This document shows, piece by piece, positions 1 to 8,059 of a DNA stretch of 44,224 nucleotides. The notes beneath the pieces were generated by a model. It saw only the letters and a program-made list of their open reading frames with translations. It did not search any database and had not been told where the DNA came from. Both the position numbers and the translations under genes were made by a program. Each line of letters opens with the position of its first letter. The stretch's first letter is position 1. The DNA lies in the NCBI GenBank assembly GCA_030950285.1, contig JAUZRR010000044.1:1-44224 (forward strand), in the 5' to 3' direction. The stretch is from Planctomycetota bacterium (GTDB lineage Bacteria; Planctomycetota; Phycisphaerae; Phycisphaerales; UBA1924).

Positions 1-60
1 TGGTACTGGGCAAACGCCGACGGGGCCGCAGCCAGCGAGAGCGAAAGAGCGAGCGGGTGA
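1..60 (+). CDS. possible 3' end of an upstream gene (partial)
   Basis: Frame 1 is open from the window edge to TGA at 58-60 and would encode 19 residues (WYWANADGAAAS then a short Ser/Glu/Arg-rich tail). Most codons end in G or C, as in the genes of this window. With so little sequence this may be chance; no function can be assigned. Confidence 0.3.
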   Translation, partial: WYWANADGAAASESERASG

Positions 61-456
61 GTCTGGTGGTCAACATCGGTTTGGTCCCCGGGTGGTGTTT
101 GGTGCTCCGCCTCGTGCCGGACCTGCACTTCTCTTGTGTATCAATATATCTTAACCCAAGGCATATACCAGCAGACATTCCGGGCGGGACGGCGGCCCGG
201 GTGTCGAGACGCTCGGCGGTGGTGTGTATCTGGGTAATCCTGCGTAAACCCTGCCCCCACAATCGTTTCAAACAAACCTCTGGGGTTGCTGGCATTGTCG
301 CGGGGATGGCGCACACTGTGGATGGCCGGTACAGGCGTGCTGGGGTTGTCACCTTCTGGAGAGGGGGGCGGCGTCGGTGCGTTGGCAAGCCGTCGGCGAG
401 TCGTCGAGCGGCAAACAGCAGAGAGGAATTCGTGGGCCCCGGGCCCGCGGTGGTGT
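61..456. other. intergenic region, no gene recognised
   Basis: About 400 bases with mixed composition, including a locally AT-richer patch near 140-170 (TCAATATATCTTAA). Long frames run through it but have no family resemblance. It probably holds the promoter of the gene starting at 457, but I cannot place one. Confidence 0.4.
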
Positions 457-1098
457 ATGAGCGCTCTGACCCGTCAAACCGAATCCCCCTTCCGGGTGCT
501 CGATTGGGAGCCCGAGGTCGCCCAGATGCTCGACGAGCACCACCTGGTCGCCTGGTCCAAAGCGGCGCGGCGGCGGATCGACTTCGCAGCCTGCCTCAAC
601 CACTTCCTCTCGCTCCAGCCCGATACCGAGGTCCTGCCCCTCTATGGCAAGCACATCACCGACCTCGATTCCTTCTGCCACCAGCTCGAACGGGTGCTGC
701 CCGGCGTGCCGATCAAGCGGCGGATCGACGGCCCCGAGGGTGTGGTCGGGCTGCTGCGGTCAAGGCACACGTTCCGCTTCCGCCCGGCGAGCCGCTTCCG
801 GTACTACATCTGGAACGACGCCGACGTGCTGCTGCGGGCCGACCACAAGCTCTTCGGGCAGTTGGTCGATGCGCTGGCGGGCGTGGCAGCCGAGGCCGAG
901 TACGCCAGCGACGAGCTGCTGCTGGTGCAGCGGGCGGTGATGATCGGCAGCCCGATGCTCGACCTCTACGGCGAGAACCCCAACGGGCAGTTCCAGAGCT
1001 GGTACGACGACGGGCTGGGCGACCCCTTCTGGGGCGTGGTCACCGACGTCAAGGCCCCGCCGGTGCTGCGGTACCAGATCGACCTGCTGAGCAAGTAG
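457..1098 (+). CDS. hypothetical protein, 213 aa
   Basis: I do not recognise this family. The protein is soluble-looking, with no signal peptide or membrane segment. It is rich in aromatic and charged residues, with blocks such as FRFRPASRFRYYIWNDADVL (about residues 103-122) and GDPFWGVVTDVKAPPVLRYQ near the C-terminus. The frame stays open 57 codons further upstream to 286. The ATG at 457 is preferred because the sequence before it (residues rich in G, R and S) does not look coding. No good ribosome binding site precedes 457. The gene stands alone on the plus strand, followed by repeat families A and C. Coding status is supported by strong G/C bias at third positions. Function unknown. Confidence 0.75.
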   Translation: MSALTRQTESPFRVLDWEPEVAQMLDEHHLVAWSKAARRRIDFAACLNHFLSLQPDTEVLPLYGKHITDLDSFCHQLERVLPGVPIKRRIDGPEGVVGLLRSRHTFRFRPASRFRYYIWNDADVLLRADHKLFGQLVDALAGVAAEAEYASDELLLVQRAVMIGSPMLDLYGENPNGQFQSWYDDGLGDPFWGVVTDVKAPPVLRYQIDLLSK

Positions 1099-1109
1099 AT
1101 AGAGCGCCT

Positions 1110-1173
1110 TGCATCAAGGTGTTTCGTTGTTGTGGGTGGGTGTCGTTGTCCCCTCGCTTGCGCGTGGGGCTCT
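1110..1173 (+). repeat. family A palindromic element with conserved tail
   Basis: The hairpin part (1147-1173) reads TGT, CCCCTCGC, TTGC, GCG(T)GGGG, CTCT. It is preceded by a tail at 1110-1146 (GCATCAAGGTGTTTCG, then a GTGG-rich stretch). The same tail plus hairpin occurs on the minus strand at 18739-18802 and 29655-29718. It lies in the gap between the hypothetical gene and rsmD. Confidence 0.75.
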
Positions 1174-1177
1174 GTCT

Positions 1178-1205
1178 TGCTCCCGTCGCTTGCGCGGGGG
1201 GCTCT
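1178..1205 (+). repeat. degenerate second family A hairpin
   Basis: A diverged copy of the preceding hairpin: CCCGTCGC, TTGC, GCGGGGGG, then CTCT. It sits directly after the first copy with a shared TCTTGC junction. Confidence 0.55.
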
Positions 1206-1210
1206 GTCTT

Positions 1211-1293
1211 GCTCCCCCTCCCGCGCCCCGTGGGAGGGGGTTGGGGGGAGGGTGCCTTTGTTCGTCAATCTCGGTCCAGACAGTTGAGCGCGA
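1211..1293 (+). repeat. family C repeat, copy 1
   Basis: Begins GCTCCCCCTCCCGCGCCCC, continues with GGGAGGGGG, a GGGGGGAGGG block, then TTCGTCA and a tail ending GAGCGCGAG. A second copy with the same order of blocks is at 23125-23213. The CCCCCTCCC and GGGAGGGGG arms can form a hairpin. Confidence 0.65.
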
Positions 1294-1329
1294 GTAGCCT
1301 GGGCGGTGCGCACGACCTTCGATCCGGCC

Positions 1330-1335
1330 TACGCT
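1330..1335 (+). promoter_or_regulatory. candidate leaderless -10 box of rsmD
   Basis: TACGCT ends 6 nt before the rsmD ATG at 1342, with no Shine-Dalgarno sequence between. TAnnnT at this distance is the usual signature of leaderless transcription. It recurs in front of several genes here. No clear -35 box is visible. Confidence 0.4.
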
Positions 1336-1341
1336 TTCGCC

Positions 1342-2097
1342 ATGCTTCGTATCATCGGTGGCACCCACAAACGCCGGAAAATCTACACGCCCCGGGACGC
1401 CGAGACGACCCGACCGATGCCCGACCGGGTGCGGCTGTCGCTGTTCAATCTGCTCCGTGGGCATTCTGAGGGCGTCGAGGTGTTCGACGCCTTTGCCGGC
1501 AGCGGGGCGCTGGGGTTCGAGGCCCTCAGCCGCGGGGCGACCTACGCGGTCTTCATCGAGCGCGACCGCAAAGTCGCCGGCCTGATCGAGGACACCGCGG
1601 ACGATCTCGACATGCTCGACCGCTGCGAGATCGGAATCAGCGACGCCCTCGGAGGCGGGGCGCTGGCGCGCTGCCCCGAGGGTGTGCATCTGATCTTCTT
1701 CGATCCGCCCTACCCGCTGGTGCTCGATCCGGCGCAGTGGCCGCGCGCGAGAGACCAGTTCGCCCGGCTCGTCGGCAAGCTCGACGACACCGGCTACGCG
1801 GTGCTGCGGACGCCGTGGCCGTTCTACCACGAGGAGGGCGGCCCCGAGCCAGACGCCCCCGCACCCCGGCGGGGCTTCCGCGAGCGTGAGGCATCCCAAG
1901 CCGCCGCGGCTGGCAAAGCGCCCGAGACCGACCCGGCGCTCGAAGACAAGGCACCGCCGCCGCCGAGGGTGCGGGTGGATGTGGACCTCAAAATCGCCGG
2001 AGCGCTCGGGCCGGAGACCCACGTCTACGGCACGATGGCGATCCACCTCTACATGCGCGATCCCAATGCGGCGGGCGAGCCCGATGCGACCGGGTAG
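1342..2097 (+). CDS. rsmD: 16S rRNA (guanine(966)-N2)-methyltransferase RsmD
   Basis: Methylates G966 of 16S rRNA during 30S assembly, using SAM. The N-terminal signature RPMPDRVRLSLFNLL (24-38) matches the RsmD family block RPTSDRVREALFNIL. SAM motif I is DAFAGSGALG (49-58) and the catalytic DPPY motif is at 121-124. At 251 aa it is about 50 residues longer than E. coli RsmD. The excess is an Ala/Pro/Glu-rich low-complexity insert at about 163-212, whose DNA contains palindromic words (CCCCGGCGGGG, CCGCCGCGG), so it may be a repeat-derived insertion. The ATG at 1342 is preferred over in-frame upstream codons because MLRIIGG is the family's usual start. The stop codon is 9 nt before the next gene. 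Confidence 0.93.
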   Translation: MLRIIGGTHKRRKIYTPRDAETTRPMPDRVRLSLFNLLRGHSEGVEVFDAFAGSGALGFEALSRGATYAVFIERDRKVAGLIEDTADDLDMLDRCEIGISDALGGGALARCPEGVHLIFFDPPYPLVLDPAQWPRARDQFARLVGKLDDTGYAVLRTPWPFYHEEGGPEPDAPAPRRGFREREASQAAAAGKAPETDPALEDKAPPPPRVRVDVDLKIAGALGPETHVYGTMAIHLYMRDPNAAGEPDATG

Positions 2098-2100
2098 ACT
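2095..2100 (+). promoter_or_regulatory. candidate leaderless -10 box of the helicase gene
   Basis: TAGACT lies 6 nt before the GTG start at 2107 and includes the rsmD stop codon TAG, so chance is a real alternative. The same hexamer precedes the glycosyltransferase gene at 16353-16358 (minus strand). Confidence 0.3.
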
Positions 2101-2106
2101 CTGGGT

Positions 2107-5100
2107 GTGAGCGAACATAGGGATTTATTGTTCGGGTTGAACGACGCGCAGCGGCAGGGCGTGCTGCACGAGGGGTCGCCGCTGATTGTCCTCGCCGGTC
2201 CCGGCACGGGCAAGACGAGGCTGATCACCCACCGGGTCGCCCACCTGATCCTCGAACGCGGCGTCGAACCTTCGACGATCGTCGCGGTGACATTCACGAA
2301 CAAGGCTGCTGGCGAGCTGCGGGAACGGCTCGCGGAGTTGGTCGGCCCCTCGGCAGCCGACAGTGTTCACGCCAACACGTTCCACGGCTTCGGGCTCCGG
2401 CTGCTGCGACGGTTCCCCGATCTCTCGGGGATCGGAGGCTCGCCCGAGATCATCGACAGCGCCCAGCGACGAAGGCTGCTGCGCACACTCGTGGGCGAAC
2501 ACAACATCTACGGCCCGCTCCTGGCACTCGGGGCCGAAGCGCTCCTCGATGAAGCCGGCAAGATGATCGAACTGTTCCGCCACAACGCGCTCTCACCCGG
2601 CGAGTGCGCCGCGTTTGCGCGCGCATGGGCCGAGCGACTCGGCGAAGGGCTCGGGTCCGATGGCAGCGCGATCGACGACGACAGTCTCGCAGCCCAGCGG
2701 CAAGAACACGCCCGCTTTGCGGCACACGCCGAGCTGTACGGGTTGTTTGAGAGCGCCTGCCGCGCCCGGGGGTGGCTGACGATCGACGAGCTCATCACGC
2801 TGCCGGCAATGTTGTTGCGCGAGCACGAGCGGGTGCGGGCGATCTGCCACAGCGACTACCGGCATTTCGTCGTTGACGAGTTCCAGGATGTGAACCTCGC
2901 GCAGATCGGGCTTGTGCGCGCGCTCGCGCCGCCGGAACGTCATCCCGACCTGGTGGTGGTGGGCGACGATGATCAGGCGATCTACGAGTTTCGCGGAGCA
3001 GACGACCGGGCGTTTGCACGGTTTGCCTCGATCTGGACCGATTCGACCACGCTTGAGTTGACCGAGAACTACCGCTCGCAGCCGCCGGTGCTGGAGGTTG
3101 CCAACGCGGTGATTGCCCGCGCGAGCGACCGGTTTGCGCCCGAGAAACGGATCGAGCGGGCCGAGGTGTTGCTGCAAGAGGATGTGGCGCCGGGCGCAGC
3201 GGTCGAGATCGTGCAGCTCCAGCGCGATCCGCAAGCCGGGGACGCGATCGCGGCGATGGTTCGCGCCGAAGCAGCGCGGGAACCGGACGGGCCACTGTCG
3301 CGGATCGCGGTGATTGCGCGGGCGCATTCAGAACTTGATTCGATCGGCGAGGCGCTCGAACTCGAGGGCATCCCCACCCAGCGGCACACCCAGCGGGGGG
3401 TCGCAGGCGACGAGGGGGTGCAGGATTTGCTCGCGTGGGTCGAGTTGCTCGTGGACCCCAAAGCGAGCTGGGCGGTGCGGCGGGTGTTGGGGCGGCCGCC
3501 GTTCGGGGTGGACGTGCAACAGCTCGCGGCGTGGGAGCGGGAGTTCATGCAGCAACGCCGGCTCGCGGTGCTGGGCGCAGACAGCACTCGGGACAAGGGC
3601 ACGTCGGATTCCAGCGACGCGGCTTCGGCGATTTTGGCTGTAAAACAAGGCGATTACGCCGGGTGGCTCGCGGTGCGCGCAGCAGACGACACGAACGTCG
3701 GAAGGTTTGCCGACGCGCGGCGCGAGCTGTTCGAGCAGGCTTCGAGCGACACCGCAGCCGACATGGTCTGGACGATCGCGACCCGGTTTGATCTGGTGCA
3801 CGCCGACCTGCTCGGGCCGCGGGATCGTGCGCTGCGGGTCGAGCGGGTGGTGCGCGTGGTGCGGTTTGTGCGCGCGGTGCAGCACCGGCTCGATCCGCCG
3901 GGCGACCTCGGCGCGTTCTGGAGTTACTACCACGACCTCGACGAGCGGGACCGTTCGTTCGGCGCGACCGGCGAGGAGGCGGTCGGGCGCGATGAGGAAA
4001 GCGAGGGGAGTGTCGCCAACGCGGTGCAGCTGCTGACCGCGCACGGGGCGAAGGGGCTCGAGTTTGACGTGGTGTTTGTGCCCCGCGTGAATCCGTCGCA
4101 CGGCTTTCCGAAGACCTCGGGCGGGCAGCACGGGCCGGTGCTGCCCGAGGGGCTGGTCGATCGGCTGGGCGATGAGCGCGACGCCAAGGCGCGGTCGCGG
4201 GCTGAGGAACGGCGGATTTTCTACGTCGCGGCGACCCGGGCCGAGCGCAGGCTGGTGCTGCTGACGAAAAAAACCAAGACACGCAGCATGAGCGAGCACT
4301 ACGCCCAGGAGCTGCTCTACGACGAGCCGGACCTGATCGTCTCGCGCGAGCTGGTTGAGGTGCTCGGCGCGGGCGGCGGGCGCGATGCCCTGGCGGCCGA
4401 AGCGCCGGCCGGCGCGGTCCGCGAGATGCAGCGGCGTGCTGCCGATACCGAGCGCAGGGCGGCGCGAGCCCAGGCGGCGGCGGCGCTTGACGCGGTTGAT
4501 GCGGCCGACGCTGACCCCGAGGCGATCGCGCGCGCGGTCGAAGATTTCCGCAGGGCTGCGGCACGAACCGCGGTCGCGGCGGTGTTTGACGCGACGGGAG
4601 AAACGCCGGCGTGGGCCGAGGGCGCGGGTGCGGGCGAGGCCGCGACACGCCTGGCAGTGAGCGCAACCGAAGAACCGACCGAGGTTTCGGGGTTTGTGTT
4701 TGCGCCGATGCGGGCGCCGATCGACCTGAGCTTTACGACGATCGATCATTACACGCGGTGCCCGGCGTGTTTTTATGTGCGGCACGTGCTGGGGCTCGGT
4801 GAAGCGCCGACGCCGGCGCTCTCGACCGGGGGGTTGGTCCATCAGGCGATGGAGTGGTACGGGCGCGCGTGGCGGGATGCGGATGTCGAGGGGAAATCAC
4901 CGCCGGGGGTGGACGAGCTTGTGGCGTACGGGCGTCGGCTGTTTGTTGCGCAGCTGCGCACGGGCGGCGTGGGGGACGGGCTGACAGCGGACGAACTGGC
5001 AGCGATGCTGATGCGCGCGCATGAGATGATGGTCGAGAGCCGGGCGGAGATTCTGGAGATCGAGCGAAGGATCGTGTTGCCTTATGTCGTGGACGGGGCG

Positions 5101-5463
5101 GAGCACCGGTTGGTTGCCAAGCTCGACCGGGTGGATCGGATCGACAGCGGCGTGCGGATCGTGGACTACAAGACGGGCGGGGCGAGCAAAGCGAAACTCG
5201 AGCCGCGGAAGGACGACTTGCAGCTTGGGGTTTACGCGATGGCGATGCGGCACGAAATGCCGGAGGTGGGGGGGCGGGCCGAGTACTGGCTTTTGCGGAC
5301 CGGCGAGCGGGGGACGATTGATCTCGACGGGATCGACGAGGCAAAGGTGCGGGGCGCGATCGACAAGGCGGTGCGGGGGATGATGTCGGGCGAGTTCCCG
5401 CGCAAGCCCGGGTGGTCGTGCAGCGGGTTGTGCCGGTTGCTGGTGGTGGGGGCGGACGAATAG
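2107..5463 (+). CDS. UvrD/Rep-family DNA helicase fused to a RecB-type PD-(D/E)XK nuclease
   Basis: A 1118-residue SF1A helicase-nuclease, probably acting in double-strand-break end processing or repair. Helicase motifs: Walker A AGPGTGKT (about 30-37), Ia TFTNKAAGELRERL, Walker B VVDEFQD (about 255-261), III GDDDQAIYEFRGA (about 285), IV TENYRSQPPV, V TAHGAKGLEFD (about 644), VI FYVAATRAERR (about 705). A low-complexity Ala/Arg/Asp linker (about 750-850) leads to a C-terminal nuclease. It has the segments GGLVHQAMEW, LVAKLDRVDRI and VDYKTGG (about 1017), which carry the His, Asp and D-x-K residues of the RecB fold. Four cysteines (C885, C888, C1105, C1109) bracket the nuclease, as in the iron-sulfur nucleases of AddB/AdnB. 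The start codon is GTG. No separate AddA/AddB or RecBCD partner is in the window. Confidence 0.9.
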   Translation: MSEHRDLLFGLNDAQRQGVLHEGSPLIVLAGPGTGKTRLITHRVAHLILERGVEPSTIVAVTFTNKAAGELRERLAELVGPSAADSVHANTFHGFGLRLLRRFPDLSGIGGSPEIIDSAQRRRLLRTLVGEHNIYGPLLALGAEALLDEAGKMIELFRHNALSPGECAAFARAWAERLGEGLGSDGSAIDDDSLAAQRQEHARFAAHAELYGLFESACRARGWLTIDELITLPAMLLREHERVRAICHSDYRHFVVDEFQDVNLAQIGLVRALAPPERHPDLVVVGDDDQAIYEFRGADDRAFARFASIWTDSTTLELTENYRSQPPVLEVANAVIARASDRFAPEKRIERAEVLLQEDVAPGAAVEIVQLQRDPQAGDAIAAMVRAEAAREPDGPLSRIAVIARAHSELDSIGEALELEGIPTQRHTQRGVAGDEGVQDLLAWVELLVDPKASWAVRRVLGRPPFGVDVQQLAAWEREFMQQRRLAVLGADSTRDKGTSDSSDAASAILAVKQGDYAGWLAVRAADDTNVGRFADARRELFEQASSDTAADMVWTIATRFDLVHADLLGPRDRALRVERVVRVVRFVRAVQHRLDPPGDLGAFWSYYHDLDERDRSFGATGEEAVGRDEESEGSVANAVQLLTAHGAKGLEFDVVFVPRVNPSHGFPKTSGGQHGPVLPEGLVDRLGDERDAKARSRAEERRIFYVAATRAERRLVLLTKKTKTRSMSEHYAQELLYDEPDLIVSRELVEVLGAGGGRDALAAEAPAGAVREMQRRAADTERRAARAQAAAALDAVDAADADPEAIARAVEDFRRAAARTAVAAVFDATGETPAWAEGAGAGEAATRLAVSATEEPTEVSGFVFAPMRAPIDLSFTTIDHYTRCPACFYVRHVLGLGEAPTPALSTGGLVHQAMEWYGRAWRDADVEGKSPPGVDELVAYGRRLFVAQLRTGGVGDGLTADELAAMLMRAHEMMVESRAEILEIERRIVLPYVVDGAEHRLVAKLDRVDRIDSGVRIVDYKTGGASKAKLEPRKDDLQLGVYAMAMRHEMPEVGGRAEYWLLRTGERGTIDLDGIDEAKVRGAIDKAVRGMMSGEFPRKPGWSCSGLCRLLVVGADE

Positions 5464-5481
5464 CGCAGTGCGCGTGGTGCA

Positions 5482-5505
5482 GCCGAGCTTGTGCTCGGGG
5501 CTCGG
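5482..5505 (+). repeat. short palindromic word, also near 27546
   Basis: CCGAGCTTGTGCTCGGGGCTCG follows the helicase stop. A near-identical word (one base different in the middle) is at 27546-27567 after the M16-like gene. It may be a short relative of the palindromic families. Confidence 0.4.
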
Positions 5506-5534
5506 TGTGTGGCGGGCGAGTCTTTGTGAGTCGG

Positions 5535-6509
5535 TCAGATTCTGACGGCCAGGTCGCTGAGGTTGTCGAGGCTGAAGGTGTTGTTCTCGCCGTCTGCCGA
5601 CCAGAGGCGGACGATGTTGGCGTTGCTGTCTGCGGCGACAACGTTGACGGTTCCGGCGGCGGAGACGTACGCGCTGAGTGTTCCGGTCGGCCGGGTTTGG
5701 TTGTCGGTGACGAAATCGGTGAGGGTGTCGGTGTTCCAGACGGGGTCGCCGGGCCGCCAGTGGATTCGGACCAGTGCGCTCCCGTTGTCGTACCCGGCGT
5801 AGTTGATAATGTTGGTGGGTGTGAGCCACGCGGTGAGGTTGCCGCCGACGATCGCGGGGACGTTGCCCTCGACGGTTGCGGACATATCGGTCTGGGTCCA
5901 GTTGCCCGCGCCTCGGCCGGTGAGGGTGACCCCGTTCTGGAGAGCGCCGCCCGAGCCGCCGCCCGTCGCGGAGTTCGAGGTGAAGGACATTCTGTCCAGT
6001 GTCAGGTTCTCGGCATTGAAGATGGCCCCGCCGAAGGTGCCGACGACCACCCCTGAGTGCAGGGCCAAGTCAGATATGCTGGCGCTGAAATCGCTTGCGC
6101 CGTTCCCGTCCGAGACGACGAAGTGGCGGGATGTGGAGCTGCCGGAGATATTGATGCCGAGGGCGTTGCCGTCGGAATCCACCCCGCGGATGGTCAGTGC
6201 GTCGGTGATCTGGATGAACCCGGAGGTGAGCCCGATGGTCGAGCCCCGCAGCGAGGCATCGAACTCCACAATGTCGGCTCCGCTCGCGGCGTTGGCGTCG
6301 ATTACGGCTTGCCGTAAAGACCCGGCCCCCACGTCGTTGGTGTTCATCACCGTAAAGGTCGAGAGCAACTGGCGGGGCAGCGAGAGCCCACAGAGCCCAG
6401 CGATGGGTTTGCCCTGAAAAGAGCAGTGATGAACGCAAGGCGTGAACCGGAATGCGGACGAGATTCCACGAAAGAGGTAAAAAACTAATGGTAGTGGATA
6501 GACCCACAC
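5535..6509 (-). CDS. LEPR-XLL-like surface protein, probably degenerate
   Basis: Residues about 45-175 resemble the parallel beta-helix repeats of polymorphic outer-membrane/CSLREA-type proteins: TFTVMNTNDVGAGSLRQAV, then GADIVEFDASL, ITDALTIRGVDSDGNAL and GGAIFNAENLTL. The preceding SLPRQLLSTFTV looks like the planctomycete N-terminal sorting motif SLEPRxLLS with its Glu codon missing. The last ~120 residues (GGNLTAWLTPTN, GTVNVVAADSNANIVRLW) resemble a different repeat found in large exported planctomycete proteins. The junction after GGALQNGVTLTGRGAGN is abrupt. The only in-frame start near the 5' end is GTG at 6509, without a ribosome binding site, and the expected basic leader is absent. 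I infer a decayed or chimeric remnant, though a functional gene is not excluded. Confidence 0.5.
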   Translation of the reverse strand: MWVYPLPLVFYLFRGISSAFRFTPCVHHCSFQGKPIAGLCGLSLPRQLLSTFTVMNTNDVGAGSLRQAVIDANAASGADIVEFDASLRGSTIGLTSGFIQITDALTIRGVDSDGNALGINISGSSTSRHFVVSDGNGASDFSASISDLALHSGVVVGTFGGAIFNAENLTLDRMSFTSNSATGGGSGGALQNGVTLTGRGAGNWTQTDMSATVEGNVPAIVGGNLTAWLTPTNIINYAGYDNGSALVRIHWRPGDPVWNTDTLTDFVTDNQTRPTGTLSAYVSAAGTVNVVAADSNANIVRLWSADGENNTFSLDNLSDLAVRI

Positions 6510-6644
6510 GCGGCACTGGGGGTTTCAGGTGTTTGTGTGATTGTCTTGCGTGTATTGCGACAACGGTACTTGCCTGAACTCGCCATCTTGCCAGCAATGC
6601 CACCAAGGCTCCGGGTCGAGGCGATGCGCGCACAGGCACAGCCC

Positions 6645-6681
6645 AAGGAAAAACGCCACAAGCCATTGAGCTTGCGGCGTT
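6645..6681 (-). terminator. Rho-independent terminator of tRNA-Ala
   Basis: On the minus strand, AACGCCGCAAGC, a TCAATG loop and GCTTGTGGCGTT form a 12-bp stem (one G-U pair) followed by TTTTTCC. It starts 12 nt after the tRNA 3' end. Confidence 0.8.
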
Positions 6682-6692
6682 CTGCGTTGAAG

Positions 6693-6767
6693 TGGAGGCG
6701 ACCGGGATCGAACCGACGACCTCTTCCATGCCATGGAAGCGCTCTACCAAAACTGAGCTACGCCCCC
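6693..6767 (-). tRNA. tRNA-Ala (anticodon GGC)
   Basis: The minus strand folds as a cloverleaf. The acceptor stem is GGGGGCG/CGCCTCC with the G3-U70 pair that marks alanine tRNAs and discriminator A. The D arm is AGCTCAG..TAGAGC. The anticodon stem CTTCC/GGAAG encloses loop ATGGCAT, giving anticodon GGC (reads GCC). The T arm contains GGTTCGATCC. CCA is not encoded. A terminator follows immediately. Confidence 0.96.
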
Positions 6768-6832
6768 AACGTCTTGATGTCTTCGGACAGCTTCGGCCCG
6801 AACGGCCAATGGTAGGAACCCCGACCACGCCG

Positions 6833-8059
6833 TCAAGCGGGCGGCGGCCCGAGCAGCCGGGCGACTGCCTCGCGGGCCAGATCGGTCGAGATCTGCTCGA
6901 TTCGGCACCGCTCGGGGTGCTCGTCGGCCAGTTCGCCGGGGCCGAGGGGCTCTGGGCCGATCTCCCCGGCTGCCAGGCGGATCTCACGCGGGAGCCCCCC
7001 GGCCCGGGTGCGTTCGGGCAGGATGGTCCAGCGCGGGTCGGTCGGGCCAAAGAGGGCAAGGGTCGGCGTCCCGAACGCGGCGGCGAGGTGCCTGGGGCCG
7101 GTGTCGTTGGTGACCAGCAGGCGGGCGCGGGCGAGGATCGCTTTGAGCGCCGCGAGGGTCTGGCCGTGCTCGGTAAGCAGCACCGGCGCGGCGGTCTGGC
7201 AGGCGTCGTGGACCGCCTGCGCGACCTCCTCTTCGCCCGGGCCGGTGTTGATGAGGACGCGCAGGTGGTGGTGGTCGGCGAGGTGGTCAGCGAGTGCCGC
7301 GAAACGCGCGGCGGGCCAGCGCTTGGCGGGGTTGTTGGCGCCGGGGTTGAGGACGGCAAGCGCGGTGGTGTTCGACTCGGGCTTGTGTGCTGCGCTCGCG
7401 CCGAGCCCGGCCGAGCTGAGCACCTTCGTTGCCTCGGCCCGGTCGGCGTCGCTGAGGGGGAGCTCGAGCGTCGCGCCCTGGGGCAGCACCGACATCGCGT
7501 CTTCGAGTTCTTCAAAGGGCGGCGGTGGATCACCCAGCAACGCCCGCCCGGCGGCGTAGTAATATGCGCACGCCGGGACCGCAGCCCAGCGGCGTTTGCT
7601 GATGCCGGTGGGCGCGCGCACCGGGGCGTGCAGCCGGTGCGTCAGCAGCAAACCCCGCCCGTCGCGGTCGTAGCCGACTCTTCGTGGGATGCCGGCGATG
7701 CGGGTGGTCAGCGCGGTCGAGAACGAGTTGGTCAGCAGCAGCGCAGCATCAAACCGCAGCGGGCGGACCCGGGCTGCGACCCGCTTGGGACCCATCACCC
7801 CCGACGCCCGCTCGACGAGTGTTTCGTCGAGCAGCGGCGTGCCTTCGAGCAGCGCCGCGACCGCGGGTCGTGCCAGCCCGGCGATGAACGCGCCGGGGAG
7901 CGCATCGCGCAGCAGCCGCAGCGTCGGGGTCGCCATCACCGCGTCACCGAGCCACGAGGGCAGCACCACCAGCAGCCTGCCCGGCTTGGCGGGAGGCTGC
8001 GCTCGGGAATGACGCCGTCGGCTGTTGGGTGGGTCGGGATTGTCCGGATTGGTGTTCAC
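6833..8059 (-). CDS. glycosyltransferase family 9 (ADP-heptose:LPS heptosyltransferase-like)
   Basis: 408 aa. Probably transfers heptose from an ADP-heptose donor onto lipid A core or another surface glycan at the inner membrane. Family signatures: the N-terminal block LLVVLPSWLGDAVMATPTLR, LNPGANNPAKRWP at the start of the second Rossmann domain, and the donor-site block VTNDTGPRHLAAAFGTPTLALFGPTDP, whose D-T-G-P-x-H pattern is typical of WaaC/WaaF. The first ~25 residues are Pro/Asn/Arg-rich and disordered. The GTG start at 8059 overlaps the gmhB stop (GTGA), implying translational coupling and supporting a heptose role. Which acceptor it uses cannot be told; WaaF-like is the best guess. 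Confidence 0.88.
   Translation of the reverse strand: MNTNPDNPDPPNSRRRHSRAQPPAKPGRLLVVLPSWLGDAVMATPTLRLLRDALPGAFIAGLARPAVAALLEGTPLLDETLVERASGVMGPKRVAARVRPLRFDAALLLTNSFSTALTTRIAGIPRRVGYDRDGRGLLLTHRLHAPVRAPTGISKRRWAAVPACAYYYAAGRALLGDPPPPFEELEDAMSVLPQGATLELPLSDADRAEATKVLSSAGLGASAAHKPESNTTALAVLNPGANNPAKRWPAARFAALADHLADHHHLRVLINTGPGEEEVAQAVHDACQTAAPVLLTEHGQTLAALKAILARARLLVTNDTGPRHLAAAFGTPTLALFGPTDPRWTILPERTRAGGLPREIRLAAGEIGPEPLGPGELADEHPERCRIEQISTDLAREAVARLLGPPPA

Noticed and set aside
3328..4842. A 504-codon minus-strand frame over the helicase gene
   Set aside because: The plus strand contains all helicase and nuclease motifs here; the antisense product has none.
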